A DNA stretch of 64,000 nt from Flavobacterium davisii (GTDB taxonomy: Bacteria; Bacteroidota; Bacteroidia; Flavobacteriales; Flavobacteriaceae). Below, piece after piece: positions 1 through 10,219 of this stretch (the first letter of the stretch is position 1; each line of letters opens with the position of its first letter). The stretch spans positions 1,860,001 through 1,924,000 of the forward strand of contig NZ_CP067378.1 in the NCBI RefSeq assembly GCF_019565505.1, read 5' to 3'. A model generated the notes under the pieces. The model was not told the DNA's origin. It worked only from the letters and a program-made list of their open reading frames with translations, and searched no databases. Position numbers and translations under genes: made by a program.

Positions 1-72
1 AAACAGAAAAATTTTGGTTTTATTGATAAGAACGGAAAAAAGAAACCTTCGTTTTTATTCATATCACATTAA
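1..72 (+). CDS. C-terminal tail of a WG-repeat-like protein (partial)
   Basis: The first 24 codons are open and end in TAA. The visible peptide contains FGFIDKNGKKK, which resembles the G-F-I-D-x-x-G core of WG/KWG repeat proteins. Only the tail is inside the window, so the size and function cannot be judged. The last residues (PSFLFISH) do not look like a normal WG repeat, so the frame may be shifted here as in many other genes of the window. Confidence 0.35.
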   Translation, partial: KQKNFGFIDKNGKKKPSFLFISH

Positions 73-397
73 CTATATAGTGCGTTTTTATATTACCCGT
101 ATATAATGCAGTATTCTAATAATCCGTTTTGAAAACAGAAGTGATTTAGACGAGTTATTAAGTCAATTGTCATTTTAAAATGGTATGCGATTAAATCCAG
201 ATTCTGTATTAGACTTGAACGAAGTGAAAGGGAGAAGCCTTCTATTCCACTTTATTTTTTCGATTCAAGTAAGCTAATTTTAACCATTAAAAGAGTTGAC
301 TATTTCTTCTTTTACAATTTTCGGTGAGTCCTTTAATTGACTAAAAAAATTATTTCATAACGGAGTCTAATACGGAATCTGTGGTAAAAATAATTTA
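73..397. other. Intergenic region with no recognisable gene
   Basis: About 325 bases with stops in all frames. A loose inverted repeat (CTTGAA... around 217-222 and ...TTCAAG near 264-270) encloses a GAACGAAGTGAAAGGGAGAAG-like stretch that vaguely resembles the dispersed intergenic repeats seen at 14.66 and 16.59 kb. I see no convincing promoter or terminator. Confidence 0.4.
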
Positions 398-1576
398 TCA
401 ATACATATTATTAATTAAAAGATTTATCTCATGCAGATATTTATCAGCTATTTTATCCATTGTTAAAGCATTGGCTACGGTATAATTAGTATAAGCTAAT
501 TCTCTTCTATAATCATCATCATGTAAAATTTTATAAATAGCTTGAGCTAAAGATTCAACAGAATCTGAATCAAAAAAAGCACCTTTATATCCTTCTTCTT
601 CTACAAGTAATGCTAAATCTCCTAGATTAGGCATTACAACTGCTTTACCATAACTTCCAGCTTGATGTAATACTCCAGAACTACCTGTGGTTGATGTATA
701 AGGAAAAACAATGACGGTACTTTCAGTAAAGATTTTTTCTACGTCTTTTTCTTCAACATATCCAGTAAAAACTAATCCTTTTACATGTGCGTACTTTTTT
801 TGAACACTTTCAAGGTACCCCGGTGTATTGGGACTATCAGTGCCAGCAATGACTATTTCAATAGGTTCTGTATAATGTTGTTTAATTTTTTGTACAGCTT
901 CTATCAAAATTTCAACTTTTTTATATGTACCAAATTTTCCAAAAGCCATCACTTTTTTAGGACCGAGAAGTAAATCAAAATTAGGTTTTGAAACGGTTTC
1001 AAAAGAGCCATGAGGTATTAAAACTACATTGCTAACCTTATATTTAGATTTTAAAATATCGACATACTTATTTATTGTTACAGAAATTTTATTTGCTTTT
1101 AAAATAAAATAAGTTAGACTGGTTCCAATGAGATTATAAATACATTGCATTATTTTATTTTTTGTAAATCCAGCTGTATTTAAATCAACCTGCTCAAGGA
1201 TATTATGCATCAATACCATAGTTTTAAAGCCTAATAATCGTAATATAAAAGGTAATAGTAAACCTAATGCAGCGGGTATTTTTTTGTCACCAAACTTTAC
1301 AAATTGTAAATTAAATAATATGGCATCTGGTTTTGTTATTAAAGCGGTTTTGCAAATTGTAAAAATAATTCCGTAACTATTAAAAGACCAACACTCATTT
1401 ATTTTAACTTTTTGGCTATTATCAAAATCCAGCGTTTTTTTTTCAGACGTCTTATCACACATTAAGATAAGCTCTGTTACGTCCTCTTTTTGAACAAAAT
1501 TTTTTACCAAATGATATCCATATTCGTTAAGTGTAACCTTACTAGGAGGAAATGATGTTATAACTGCTAGTTTCAT
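398..1576 (-). CDS. Glycosyltransferase, GT4-like
   Basis: A 392-residue protein with a two-Rossmann GT-B layout. The N-terminus MKLAVITSFPPS is the usual first strand of GT4 enzymes. The second half has the donor-domain start (FGKFGTYKKVEILIEAV, about residue 217) and a glycine-rich C-terminal stretch with TGSSGVLHQAGSYGKAVV near residues 297-314, in the position where GT4 enzymes bind the nucleotide sugar. It probably adds one sugar to a surface glycan at the inner membrane face. It lies 61 bp downstream of a flippase on the same strand, so the two likely work on the same glycan. Donor and acceptor cannot be read from sequence. Confidence 0.8.
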   Translation of the reverse strand: MKLAVITSFPPSKVTLNEYGYHLVKNFVQKEDVTELILMCDKTSEKKTLDFDNSQKVKINECWSFNSYGIIFTICKTALITKPDAILFNLQFVKFGDKKIPAALGLLLPFILRLLGFKTMVLMHNILEQVDLNTAGFTKNKIMQCIYNLIGTSLTYFILKANKISVTINKYVDILKSKYKVSNVVLIPHGSFETVSKPNFDLLLGPKKVMAFGKFGTYKKVEILIEAVQKIKQHYTEPIEIVIAGTDSPNTPGYLESVQKKYAHVKGLVFTGYVEEKDVEKIFTESTVIVFPYTSTTGSSGVLHQAGSYGKAVVMPNLGDLALLVEEEGYKGAFFDSDSVESLAQAIYKILHDDDYRRELAYTNYTVANALTMDKIADKYLHEINLLINNMY

Positions 1577-1637
1577 AGTTTTTTCTTCAGTTTGTAGTTG
1601 CTTTGTTTATACATTATCTGCTTTAACGGTTTTAAAT

Positions 1638-2900
1638 CTAATATGAACTAGGGGAATAAATGACCTGAAACAATAATAAAAGAAGCATACTAACTATTTG
1701 AACATAGACAACTTGATTTAAAGATTCATGATAAAAAGCAATTAATATTACCTGAATGAATCCAAAAAAAGCGGAGATAAAAACAGGAATATAATTATTA
1801 ATAGATAAGTAGTAATAAGTTAAGAGATTTGCAATAACAAAGATAGTAGTAGCTAAAGCATATTTCCATAAAATGGAAGCTATTACTAAATATTCTTTTC
1901 CAAACATGATTAATAAAATTTCACTGGAAAAAAAGGCAGTAAAAATGATTATAGATAAGGATAATATAGCTATATAAAAAATATAATTAAGTAATACCCC
2001 CCTCGTTTCTTTACCTTGCTTTTTTAGCAATATAACTCTGGGTAATAATAACATTATAAACATCCAAGAAACAAAATAAATGACTCTTCCTATTAACGCA
2101 ATGGATGAATATAAACCCGCTTCGTAATTTGGAAAATAATGTTTAACTAGAATAATATCACTATTGTTAATAATAATTTGAGTAAACTCATAAAAAGCGG
2201 TAATTAAAAAAAACACTCTTACTTCTTTAATCCAATTAGAAGTTTTAGTAGTATAAAAATATTTTTGTAATTCTACTCTTTTATACGGAATTAAACCACA
2301 GATTATTGAAGTTAAAATACCGAATGCCACAATGTTTGATACAGCTATTTTGGGAAATGTAAATAACAATACGTAAGTAACTATTAGTCTACTTAACATT
2401 TCATATAAATAAGATTTAGATAAATTATAAAAATAGCTTTTTCCTTGCTCTATTCCACGTTTAACACTCATTAAGAAATAAAATGGAATTGCCATACCAA
2501 AGAGTACAAACATTGTAGCTGTTTCAGTTTGAAATATTTCTTTTAGACTTTTTGAAAAAAGGAAAAATAATAAACCAATTGTAACACCTAAAATAATTGC
2601 AATTTTGTTAAAAAACACAATAAGAGAGGAACGCTCTGTATCTTGTAAGGTAACTGTAAATTTAGTTGTTGCTATTTGAAAAGTCATACCCAAAAAGGAT
2701 AAAACCAATAATAACGTAATTAAAATGGCAGTATCAGCAAAAATTTGAGGTCCCAAGATCCTTCCTAAACCTAAGTTATAAAAATAGTTTCCTAAATTTA
2801 CAATCAACATCACAAACATAAAATACCTGTCTTTACTTAATGTGAATGATGAGAAAAAGGTTTTATTTAATGACAACGCATTCATTATATATTTTTTCAC
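1638..2900 (-). CDS. Wzx/MATE-like oligosaccharide flippase
   Basis: A 420-residue, strongly hydrophobic protein with about 12 predicted membrane segments spread over its whole length and few charged loops, as in polysaccharide-biosynthesis export proteins (Wzx/RfbX, MVF superfamily). The GLGRILGPQIFADTAILIT region at residues 44-62 matches the usual second-helix region. The longest reading starts at GTG 2900, which overlaps the TGA of the upstream STAS-like gene (GTGA), suggesting translational coupling; an internal ATG at 2885 is the alternative. Role: flips lipid-linked oligosaccharide across the inner membrane, probably the product of the neighbouring glycosyltransferase. Confidence 0.8.
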   Translation of the reverse strand: MKKYIMNALSLNKTFFSSFTLSKDRYFMFVMLIVNLGNYFYNLGLGRILGPQIFADTAILITLLLVLSFLGMTFQIATTKFTVTLQDTERSSLIVFFNKIAIILGVTIGLLFFLFSKSLKEIFQTETATMFVLFGMAIPFYFLMSVKRGIEQGKSYFYNLSKSYLYEMLSRLIVTYVLLFTFPKIAVSNIVAFGILTSIICGLIPYKRVELQKYFYTTKTSNWIKEVRVFFLITAFYEFTQIIINNSDIILVKHYFPNYEAGLYSSIALIGRVIYFVSWMFIMLLLPRVILLKKQGKETRGVLLNYIFYIAILSLSIIIFTAFFSSEILLIMFGKEYLVIASILWKYALATTIFVIANLLTYYYLSINNYIPVFISAFFGFIQVILIAFYHESLNQVVYVQIVSMLLLLLFQVIYSPSSY

Positions 2901-3199
2901 AGGTTTACCTTTTTTAAGATATGATTAATTTTTTCATCCTTAAACATCTTTTCAATTTTTTTACTTTTTGAAAATATTTGAAAAATCACATGTTCTGAAA
3001 TGGCCTTCTTGTATAACAAATACAGAGCTCTTACACATGTTTTGTCTATTTCTTGATTTTTTTCAAATAAAATTTGAATCTCTTTAGGATGGGTTCCTAT
3101 TAATGAATTGAAATAATTAACTACAGAGTTTACATTTTGTGACCCCATATTTCCATTTATTTCATAAACGCCTGAATTGTAAGTAATTTTAAGTGACAT
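2897..3199 (-). CDS. STAS-like (anti-anti-sigma fold) small protein
   Basis: A 100-residue protein with the alternating beta-alpha layout of a STAS domain: N-terminal strands (LKITYNSGVYEINGN), a helix with PKEIQILFEK leading to the central strand, and a DKTCVRALYLLYKKA helix in the place of the phosphorylatable D-S-x-G motif. The phospho-serine position is not conserved (DKTC), so a classical SpoIIAA-type switch is unlikely. Its stop overlaps the start of the flippase gene. Coupling of a STAS-like protein with a flippase suggests a local regulator of polysaccharide export, but this is inference. Confidence 0.55.
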   Translation of the reverse strand: MSLKITYNSGVYEINGNMGSQNVNSVVNYFNSLIGTHPKEIQILFEKNQEIDKTCVRALYLLYKKAISEHVIFQIFSKSKKIEKMFKDEKINHILKKVNL

Positions 3200-3350
3200 A
3201 GCCTAATGATTTTAAAATTTTATACTCCGTTCATTTTACAAATTTCTAAATACAAAAAGATAGAAGACTTATTTTTCGACGAATAACAGTTTCCTTTAGT
3301 TTAAATTACGACGAATTATGATTAACTTAGTCATATAATACATTATATCT

Positions 3351-5416
3351 ATGCTAAATTTTATAAAGTATATCAGTATTTTAATTTTTACTAGTAATTG
3401 TTTTGCTCAAGAAATGAGGTCTGGTTTTGATTATCTTGAAAAAGGAAATTTTGAAAAAGCAGAACTTTTTTTTAAAAACATCCTTCAAGATTATCCTAAA
3501 AATAAAACAGCTCAACTATGTTATGCAAGGGCTGTAGGTTTGAACAAAAAGCCAGAGGAAGCAATTGTTTTATTTGCAAAATTGCAGGATGAGTATCCAA
3601 ATGATTTTGAAATTAAATTAAACTATGCAGAGTCTTTATTATGGAATAAAAAATTTAGAGAAGCAAAAACTTACTATGAAAACTTAATTATGCTAGATTC
3701 AAAAAGTTTTCCAGCAGTTTTAGGATATGCTAATTGTCTTTCTAATTTACTTGAATATGAAAATGCACTATCTTATGTAAATCAAGCTTTAGAATTGTCA
3801 AAAAATAATTCCAATGCACTTATCTCTAGAAAATATATACGATTAGGATACGCAGATCAATTGTCTAAAAAAAATAAAGTAAATGAAGCCTTACTACTAT
3901 TAGATGATAACTTAAAGGATACACCTGATGATAGAGAAACACTTTTAAACAAAGCCAATTTATTATTAATAAAAGGCGATTATTCAAATGCGAAAAAAAC
4001 TATCTTAAATTAAATAAAACACAAAATGATTCTATAGTATCTCTTAATGGATTGGTATTAGCCAATCATTTAGCTAATCATGAAAAAAAAGCATTACGTC
4101 TTGCTTTAATAGCCAAAGCAAAATCAGATAAACTATCGGATAAATTATTGATTAATCAAAGTACAGAAAGATATATTCAAGCATTAATTTGGAATAAAAA
4201 ATACAAAAAAGCCCAAATAGAAATCAATGATTTTAAATTAAAAACACAAAACAATGCACAAAGTATTGGGCTTTTAGCTATGTTGAATGTTTATAAAAAT
4301 GATTTTCCCAGTGCAATTAGAGAGTATAAAAATCTATTAGTAAAAGATTCTGTTTCCTTTGATGGAAATTTAGGAATTGCTAACGCTTATTATGCAAATA
4401 ATCAAATGATTGAAGCATATAAAGCGGTAAATAAAACATTAACTTTTTTTGAAGGACAAAAAGATGCAAATAATTTATTATGTAAATTAAATGAAAAATG
4501 GAGTCCTTCTATTGATGAAAAATGGAGTTACTCATTTGATAATAACAAAAATTCAGCTATTTTCTCTTCAACTATTTTAAATTACCCTATTAATTTAAAA
4601 ACATCTTTGATAGCTAAGTACAATTATAGAAAAACAAAAAACAGTATTAATGATCAATTAGCTTATTCAAATGATTTTATACTAGGAATTAATCAGACGT
4701 TGCTTTCTGAATTAACTTTAACCATTTTAGGAGGGATAACATCCGTAAATTCGTATTCGCAAGACTACAAGGAATTTTTAGGACAGGTTGCATTAAAAAC
4801 AAAGCCATTTAAACTTCAAGAAGTGGAAGGAGGATATTTACGCGAAATCCAGAATTTTAACGCAGAGCTTCTAAATAGAAAAATTGTAAATAATCATTTT
4901 TATATCAATTATAATATTGGAACCAATCTTAACTGGGGTGGTTTTGTTCAATACTTTAAGACGTTACAGAGTGATGATAATAAACGAAATCTTTTGTTTA
5001 CATCAGTATATTATACATTATTATCAAAACCTACCATCAAAGTAGGAGCTAATTATCAATTTATTAATTTTAGTGAGCAAAAACCACTATTCTATTTTAG
5101 TCCTGCAAGATTTAATGCCTACGAAATTTTTACTGATATAATTAAAGATGATAAAGTTATTGAGTCAAAAAGAACTTTTTATCATGTTATTGTAGCGGGA
5201 GGAACCCAGTTTATAGAAGATAATCAAAATCAACTTACTTATAGACTTCAAGGTAAAATAGGTTATAAATTTAATCCTCGTATCAATTTACATTTATATG
5301 GATTAAAAAGTAATATTGCATCAAGTACTGCTGCTGGGTTTACATATACTGAAATAGGTTTAGGATTTAAGTGGTTGTTTGCAAAACCATTAAAATATGA
5401 AAGGTTGCTCAAATAA
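3351..5416 (+). CDS. TPR protein with C-terminal outer-membrane beta-barrel (YaiO-like), frameshifted
   Basis: The N-terminus (MLNFIKYISILIFTSNCFAQ) is a signal peptide. It is followed by several TPR repeats (for example FEKAELFFKNILQDYPKNKT) and, in the last ~230 residues, alternating amphipathic strands ending in an aromatic-rich segment (YTEIGLGFKWLFAKPL), as in YaiO-family outer-membrane proteins found with surface-polysaccharide genes. The reading frame breaks in an A-run near 4000. Adding one A there joins the TPR part (3351-4013) to the barrel part (4052-5416) through a good TPR sequence (YSNAKKNYLKLNK), so this is one gene of about 689 residues. It is divergent from the STAS/flippase unit. 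Likely role: periplasmic/outer-membrane step of polysaccharide secretion. Confidence 0.7.
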
Positions 5417-5428
5417 TGAGCAACCTTT
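5400..5428. terminator. Bidirectional terminator hairpin
   Basis: An 11-bp inverted repeat (AAGGTTGCTCA / TGAGCAACCTT) with a short AT loop overlaps the stop codon of the TPR/barrel gene and sits 20 bp before the end of the convergent T9SS gene. It has A and T flanks on both sides and can serve both transcripts. Confidence 0.8.
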
Positions 5429-5447
5429 TAAGAAAGTATTTTTAGAG

Positions 5448-8023
5448 TTAATTAATCATTAGTTTCGCTATTCTATACGTATTATTAGAGTCTATAATTT
5501 TGCAAAAATAAAGGCCTTTTGGTAATTCTTTTTTAGATAAAGAGATAGAGTTAAATCCTGCCTTTGCATTAATATCAAATTGTGTAACAACTTTTCCTAA
5601 TGAATCTACAATTTGTATTTTCATAGAACTAGAATCATTTGCTACAAATTCAATGGTAGCGTCATTGCTCACAGGGTTAGGATAAATAGCTACTTCTGAT
5701 GATTCGTCATGAACTAAAGACATATTTGTTGAAAAACGAACTTCTTCTAATGCTAATTCCTTTACAACCTCCCGGCCATTTTCTGTAGCCATAATAAATA
5801 CAATTGTTTTAACATCGTTCAATTTTGTTTTGTCAGATAGCCCAATTAATGAAGAAATAGGTAAGCTGAACTCTCGCCAGTTAGAGGTTAGTTTTACAGT
5901 AGTATAGGGTTGATTTTCCCAGTTTGAAATACCGGCTTTTATAAAGCGAATTTCTAAAAGACCATTGCCTTTAGCTTTAAATTTAAAACAGTTGTAATCA
6001 GATAAATCAACAGCTTTAAATCGAGGTGTTAAAGCACGATATACACTTACATAATTAGTTACTTTTGCATTTAAATTTACGTTTCGTTCAATAGGAAATT
6101 CATTACTTAAAGCTTCATAACTATTAGGTTTTATTTGATAATTTAAAATGGTCGTTCCTTTAGCAGAACTATCTAATCCCCAAGGACCATCAGATAAGAA
6201 TAAGTCGTCTGGTATAGCCGTATTTTTACCTATTCTCATGCCTATATCAAATAAAGAACCAATAGGATAATCATGTTGTACTAAAAACTTTTTATCTAAG
6301 TTAATACTTGCCGTAAAATTTTCAAAAGTTGCCGTTTCAGATAGTCTTTTTCCACCATCAAAATCTACAGTTTGCAAACCAGAAGGATTAATAATATCTA
6401 AACATAGTTTTCCGTTGGAATATTTACCTTTTTAACAAATACAGTAGGTGGATTAGATACGTTATATTCTGTAATTGTTTTCTGGTTATTTATTAGTGTA
6501 AGTAATTCAGAACCCAATTTATATAAATTATCTAATGAATTTGTCCAAATTTGAAAATTATAATAATCTGCATTTTTTTGATATTTATCTAAATTCCAAT
6601 GGCTATCTATTGAAAAATTACTTTCATTATGGGTCAATCTAGCAGCTAAACTCATAGAATATTCAATATTTCCGTCAGCATTTTTTAAGATAGTGCGAAT
6701 AAAATTTTGTTCATTTAACTGTATGGTAGAAACAGATAAAATTTCAGCACCTAATAAACGATCACAAATATATTTAGTATGTTCGTACACACTATTATTA
6801 GTTTTGATTGCAATTATACTTCCTATAGTTTTACTGTTTTTGATATAATCTACAGAATAGATAGCTGTTGCATTTGTAATTTGTGTTAAATCAAAAGGAG
6901 TGGACTCAATAACAGCATCTTCTTTAATTACTTGTAAAGGTATGAAAGACTGTAGAGTAAAGTTCGCATTTCTATTTGCATACCGTGCGTTTTTTTCTAC
7001 TCTAGCCGCTTTGTTACGATCAAAGCTATAATTCGTTTTTACTCGATTATAATTACGTTTATTTATGATATCTCCTAATCTATTATTACTTTCCAATCCG
7101 CCATTATTACCACCTGAAGTTTCATCAACAACAGGACAAGATCCAGTTCCAGAGCAAGAAGGATCATCACAATCAACTAATCCGTCACCATCATCATCAA
7201 TACCGTTTGAGCAATTTTCTTGTGCTACAGCAGCTGTAGGACAACGAGCTCCATCGTTACTGGAACTGGATGGGCCAAAAGCAAATAAGTTAGAATTAAT
7301 CATATTTGAACCAGTTAAATTTTGAACGGTTCTTATAATATAAATAGTGCCTGTGTCATTTGATGAGACATAAAAATTACCATTTACATCAAAATATACA
7401 GCACCATAAGTATAATTTAATCCTGCCATAATAGGAACCTCACCTAAATTTTGTACAGCTCCAGTTGAAGGGGTAATTCTATATAAGATATTTGTACTTT
7501 TTTCCACAGTATATAAGTATCCATCAGCTGCATTAAAGGCCCAGTCGTAAATATTTATAGAAGTGCTGAGCGGATAGGACGTAATATATTGTCCGTAAGT
7601 AGCAGAATTGGGGTTAACATCTATTTGGTAAATAAAACTTCCTATTTTTAAAAAATAAACCCCATCTGAACGAATATCCCCAACAAATCTATTACCTAGC
7701 GGTAATTCAGGTATGTAAAATGAGGTAGTTTGAAAATCAGCACCTATCCTTACAATAGTATTGGCAGGGGTACTTAATGAACCCCACATATAGCCATCGG
7801 TCGGATTATATCCTGCCGCATTAATTGTTCCGGGGGTAATATCAGTGGCAATTAAAGTTGCTGTACCTGATGCTAAATTTATAGCATACAAATCATTCAT
7901 TTGAAAAAGATAAGCGTTATAATCGCAATTAAAAGGCTGATTTTGACTAAATGAAGATAGATTAGCAAGGTTTAAAATAACAGCTAATCCATATTTTACT
8001 GATGATAAAACACTATTTTTCAT
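5448..8023 (-). CDS. Large T9SS-secreted protein, DUF6923-like N-domain and type A sorting tail, frameshifted
   Basis: The N-terminus has a signal peptide (ends SSFSQ) followed by a beta-propeller-like domain with YxINLASGTATLI and RITPSTGAVQNLG repeats, reminiscent of DUF6923. A Cys-rich calcium-binding linker follows (NGIDDDGDGLVDCDDPSC), then a domain of unknown role. The C-terminal ~80 residues (from YPNPVSNDATIEF, ending KLMIN) form a T9SS type A sorting domain. The frame breaks near 6410: one extra A in CCAACGG restores IPNGKLCLDIINPSG and joins the parts at 6398-8023 and 5448-6377 into one protein of about 858 residues. Expected at the cell surface or in the medium. Function unknown. 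Confidence 0.75.
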
Positions 8024-8144
8024 GACCTTACTGTTTTAAATTATTGGTAAAGTTAGAAATAAGATAAGTGATTAAATTTGATTTTGGTTTGTTGTATATA
8101 AAGTATAGATAAAATGTAATTATCTATAGATGAGTATTATAATG

Positions 8145-8864
8145 TTAAAGTAAATTGAGTCTATTCATTAATTCGGGTCTATTTGATCGACTAACAGGAA
8201 TTACTTCCTTACCTATAAGTACGCTATTATCTTCTATATCTATAATTTTTTTTACGTTGATTATGTAAGAACGATGTACTTTTAAAAATAAGTCATGAGG
8301 AAGTTTGTCTTCAATTTTTTTAAGTGTTGAATGCACGGTATAATTTTTACTTTCTGTTTTAATAAGGATATAATCGCCTTTTGCTTCTATTAAATTGATA
8401 GAATGAAAATTAATTTTTATAAGTCGTCTATCAATGTTTATATAAAAATCATTCGATTGATCTTGAATTTTGATTGTATTTTCAATTTTTGGTACTGGAT
8501 CATTTATTTTTATTAAAGAGGATTTGAATTTTTGGATTGCTTTATCAAAACGCTCTTGGGTAATAGGTTTTATGATATAATCTACAATACAGTCGTATTC
8601 AAAAGCTTCTATTGCATAATTTTTGTCAGATGTGATTAGAATTATTTTGGGTGGATTTTTAATAGTTTGTATAAAATCAAAACCTGTAAAATCGGGCATG
8701 TGAATATCCAAAAATATAAGATCAACAGTATGTTGATTTAAATATTTCATAGCTTGAATTGCATTAGAAAATTCTTCAACTATATTAATTTCGGAATAAT
8801 TAGAAGCCATTTGATAAATTATGGTTCTTGCTAAAGTTTCATCATCTACAATAATACAATTCAT
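8145..8864 (-). CDS. LytTR-family response regulator
   Basis: 239 residues. The N-terminal receiver domain has the acidic pocket (CIIVDDE), the phosphoacceptor Asp in LIFLDIHMPDFTG (about residue 54) and the conserved Thr/Lys positions (ITSDKNYA, DYIIKPI). The C-terminal ~100 residues form a LytTR DNA-binding domain (YILIKTESKNYTVHSTLKKI, HRSYIINVKKI). It is the last gene of the NO-sensor operon, 3 bp after the Hpt gene, and is the likely transcriptional output of the relay. Confidence 0.9.
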   Translation of the reverse strand: MNCIIVDDETLARTIIYQMASNYSEINIVEEFSNAIQAMKYLNQHTVDLIFLDIHMPDFTGFDFIQTIKNPPKIILITSDKNYAIEAFEYDCIVDYIIKPITQERFDKAIQKFKSSLIKINDPVPKIENTIKIQDQSNDFYINIDRRLIKINFHSINLIEAKGDYILIKTESKNYTVHSTLKKIEDKLPHDLFLKVHRSYIINVKKIIDIEDNSVLIGKEVIPVSRSNRPELMNRLNLL

Positions 8865-8867
8865 TAA

Positions 8868-9188
8868 TTAGGACAATTGATCAACAAATTGCAACATAGT
8901 ATTTAAAATAGTTTCAAATTCTACCTGTAAATTGGTTGATTGTTTTAATAAATTTATTTCAAACTCTTCAGCAAGATAATAACTTTTTTCCATTCCTAAA
9001 ACAGAAATTTTATGTTTAAGTTTATGTACACATGAAGCGGCAAGTTGAAATTTTAGGGCTTTAATACTGTCTTTATAAGCTGTAATTTCTTCGGGTAATT
9101 CTTTCTTTATGACAGAAATGATTTTGGTTCTAAATTCAACATTATCTCCTGATAATTGTTTGATATAACTTTCGTTAGGTTCTTCCAT
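8868..9188 (-). CDS. Hpt (histidine phosphotransfer) domain protein
   Basis: 106 residues, mostly helical. It contains the Hpt signature ASCVHKLKHKISVLG, in which the His near residue 54 is the expected phosphorylation site followed by K-x-K. Its start overlaps the end of the upstream kinase gene once the kinase frameshift is corrected. It lies between two histidine kinases and a LytTR regulator, so it likely shuttles phosphate from a kinase to the regulators of the same operon. Confidence 0.85.
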   Translation of the reverse strand: MEEPNESYIKQLSGDNVEFRTKIISVIKKELPEEITAYKDSIKALKFQLAASCVHKLKHKISVLGMEKSYYLAEEFEINLLKQSTNLQVEFETILNTMLQFVDQLS

Positions 9189-10219
9189 ATTGTTTAGGTA
9201 AAGTAAAATAAAATGTTGATCCTTCGTTTTCTAAGCTTTCAACCCAGATTTTTCCGTTATAAAAAGGACAATTTTTTTCACAATAGATAAGCCTATACCG
9301 GATGAATTATTATCACTTTCTAATTTTGTGAAAATATTAAAAATTTTATTAAAATATTCGGGACTAATTCCTTTTCCATTATCTTTTATAGAAAACAAGT
9401 GATCTTCTTTTCGATTTTCGTAATCTATTTCTATTATACCATTTTCTTTATCAATAGAATTTAAGGCGTTATCAATTAGATTTTGAAAAATTTGCTTAAA
9501 TCTAATTGTATTTCCATAAATTTTTGGAAGATTTTTAGATATAGAAATAGTATAATTGGGGGTAACATGAAAAGTTTTTAAAACTTCTTCGCATAAGATG
9601 TTAAAATCAACTAAACGATCACTGGTTTCTAATTTATCTATGGTAGAATAGTCTAAAATACCTTTTATTAGAAGATCCATTTTTTCTACGTTAAGTAGTA
9701 CGGAATTAAGAGAATTTAGGCAATCATTTCCTATTCTATCTTTGTTGTCTTCAATGAACCAACTAACTAATGTATGTATATTTCGTAAAGGAGCTTTTAG
9801 GTCGTGTGAAACGACATGCGCATATTCATTTAATTCTTGATTTTGTTCTTCTAAATCTTTTAAGAGTACTTCTCTTTGTTTATTTATAGAAATAATTTCT
9901 ATAGTTTGTTTTTTTAATTTTTCTACAAGATCTTTTTCGTTTTCGATTTCATTTAGAGTAGATTTTATAGCCATAGAATTAATAATTTCTTCAAGATTTT
10001 TATTAATTTCTTTTAAATTAGTGGTTTCTATTCTTAATTTATCGTTTGCTTCATACAGTTCGTCGGAGCTTATTTTCATAGCTCTTTGGGACATTTTTAG
10101 TTGTTCGTCATAATTATTGTATGAATCGTTAATAGCATTAATAAAGTCCTGATTTAGTGATAAATCAGTTCCTCCTTTTTTAGATATTTATCTATTTGTC
10201 TACTTAGTAGAGAGTTCAT
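9175..10219 (-). CDS. Sensor histidine kinase without own sensor domain (FIST partner), two frameshifts
   Basis: Corrected, the start is ATG 10219, overlapping the stop of the FIST gene (TAATG). The N-terminal ~110 residues are a coiled coil (INAINDSYNNYDEQLKMSQR, MKISSDELYEANDKL). Next come HisKA (EYAHVVSHDLKAPLRNIH) and HATPase_c (N box NLIDNALNSI, DNGKGISPEYF, GIGLSIVKKI). Two single-base deletions break the frame: one in the A-run near 10180 and one in the T-run near 9270. Repairing the second restores YNGKIWVESLENEGSTFYF and an end at 9175. There is no PAS or transmembrane sensor, and the gene is coupled to the FIST gene, so FIST is its likely signal input. Confidence 0.85.

Noticed and set aside
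7065..7325. Plus-strand open frame inside the T9SS protein gene
   Set aside because: Antisense shadow of the Asp-rich calcium-binding linker and neighbouring coding sequence.
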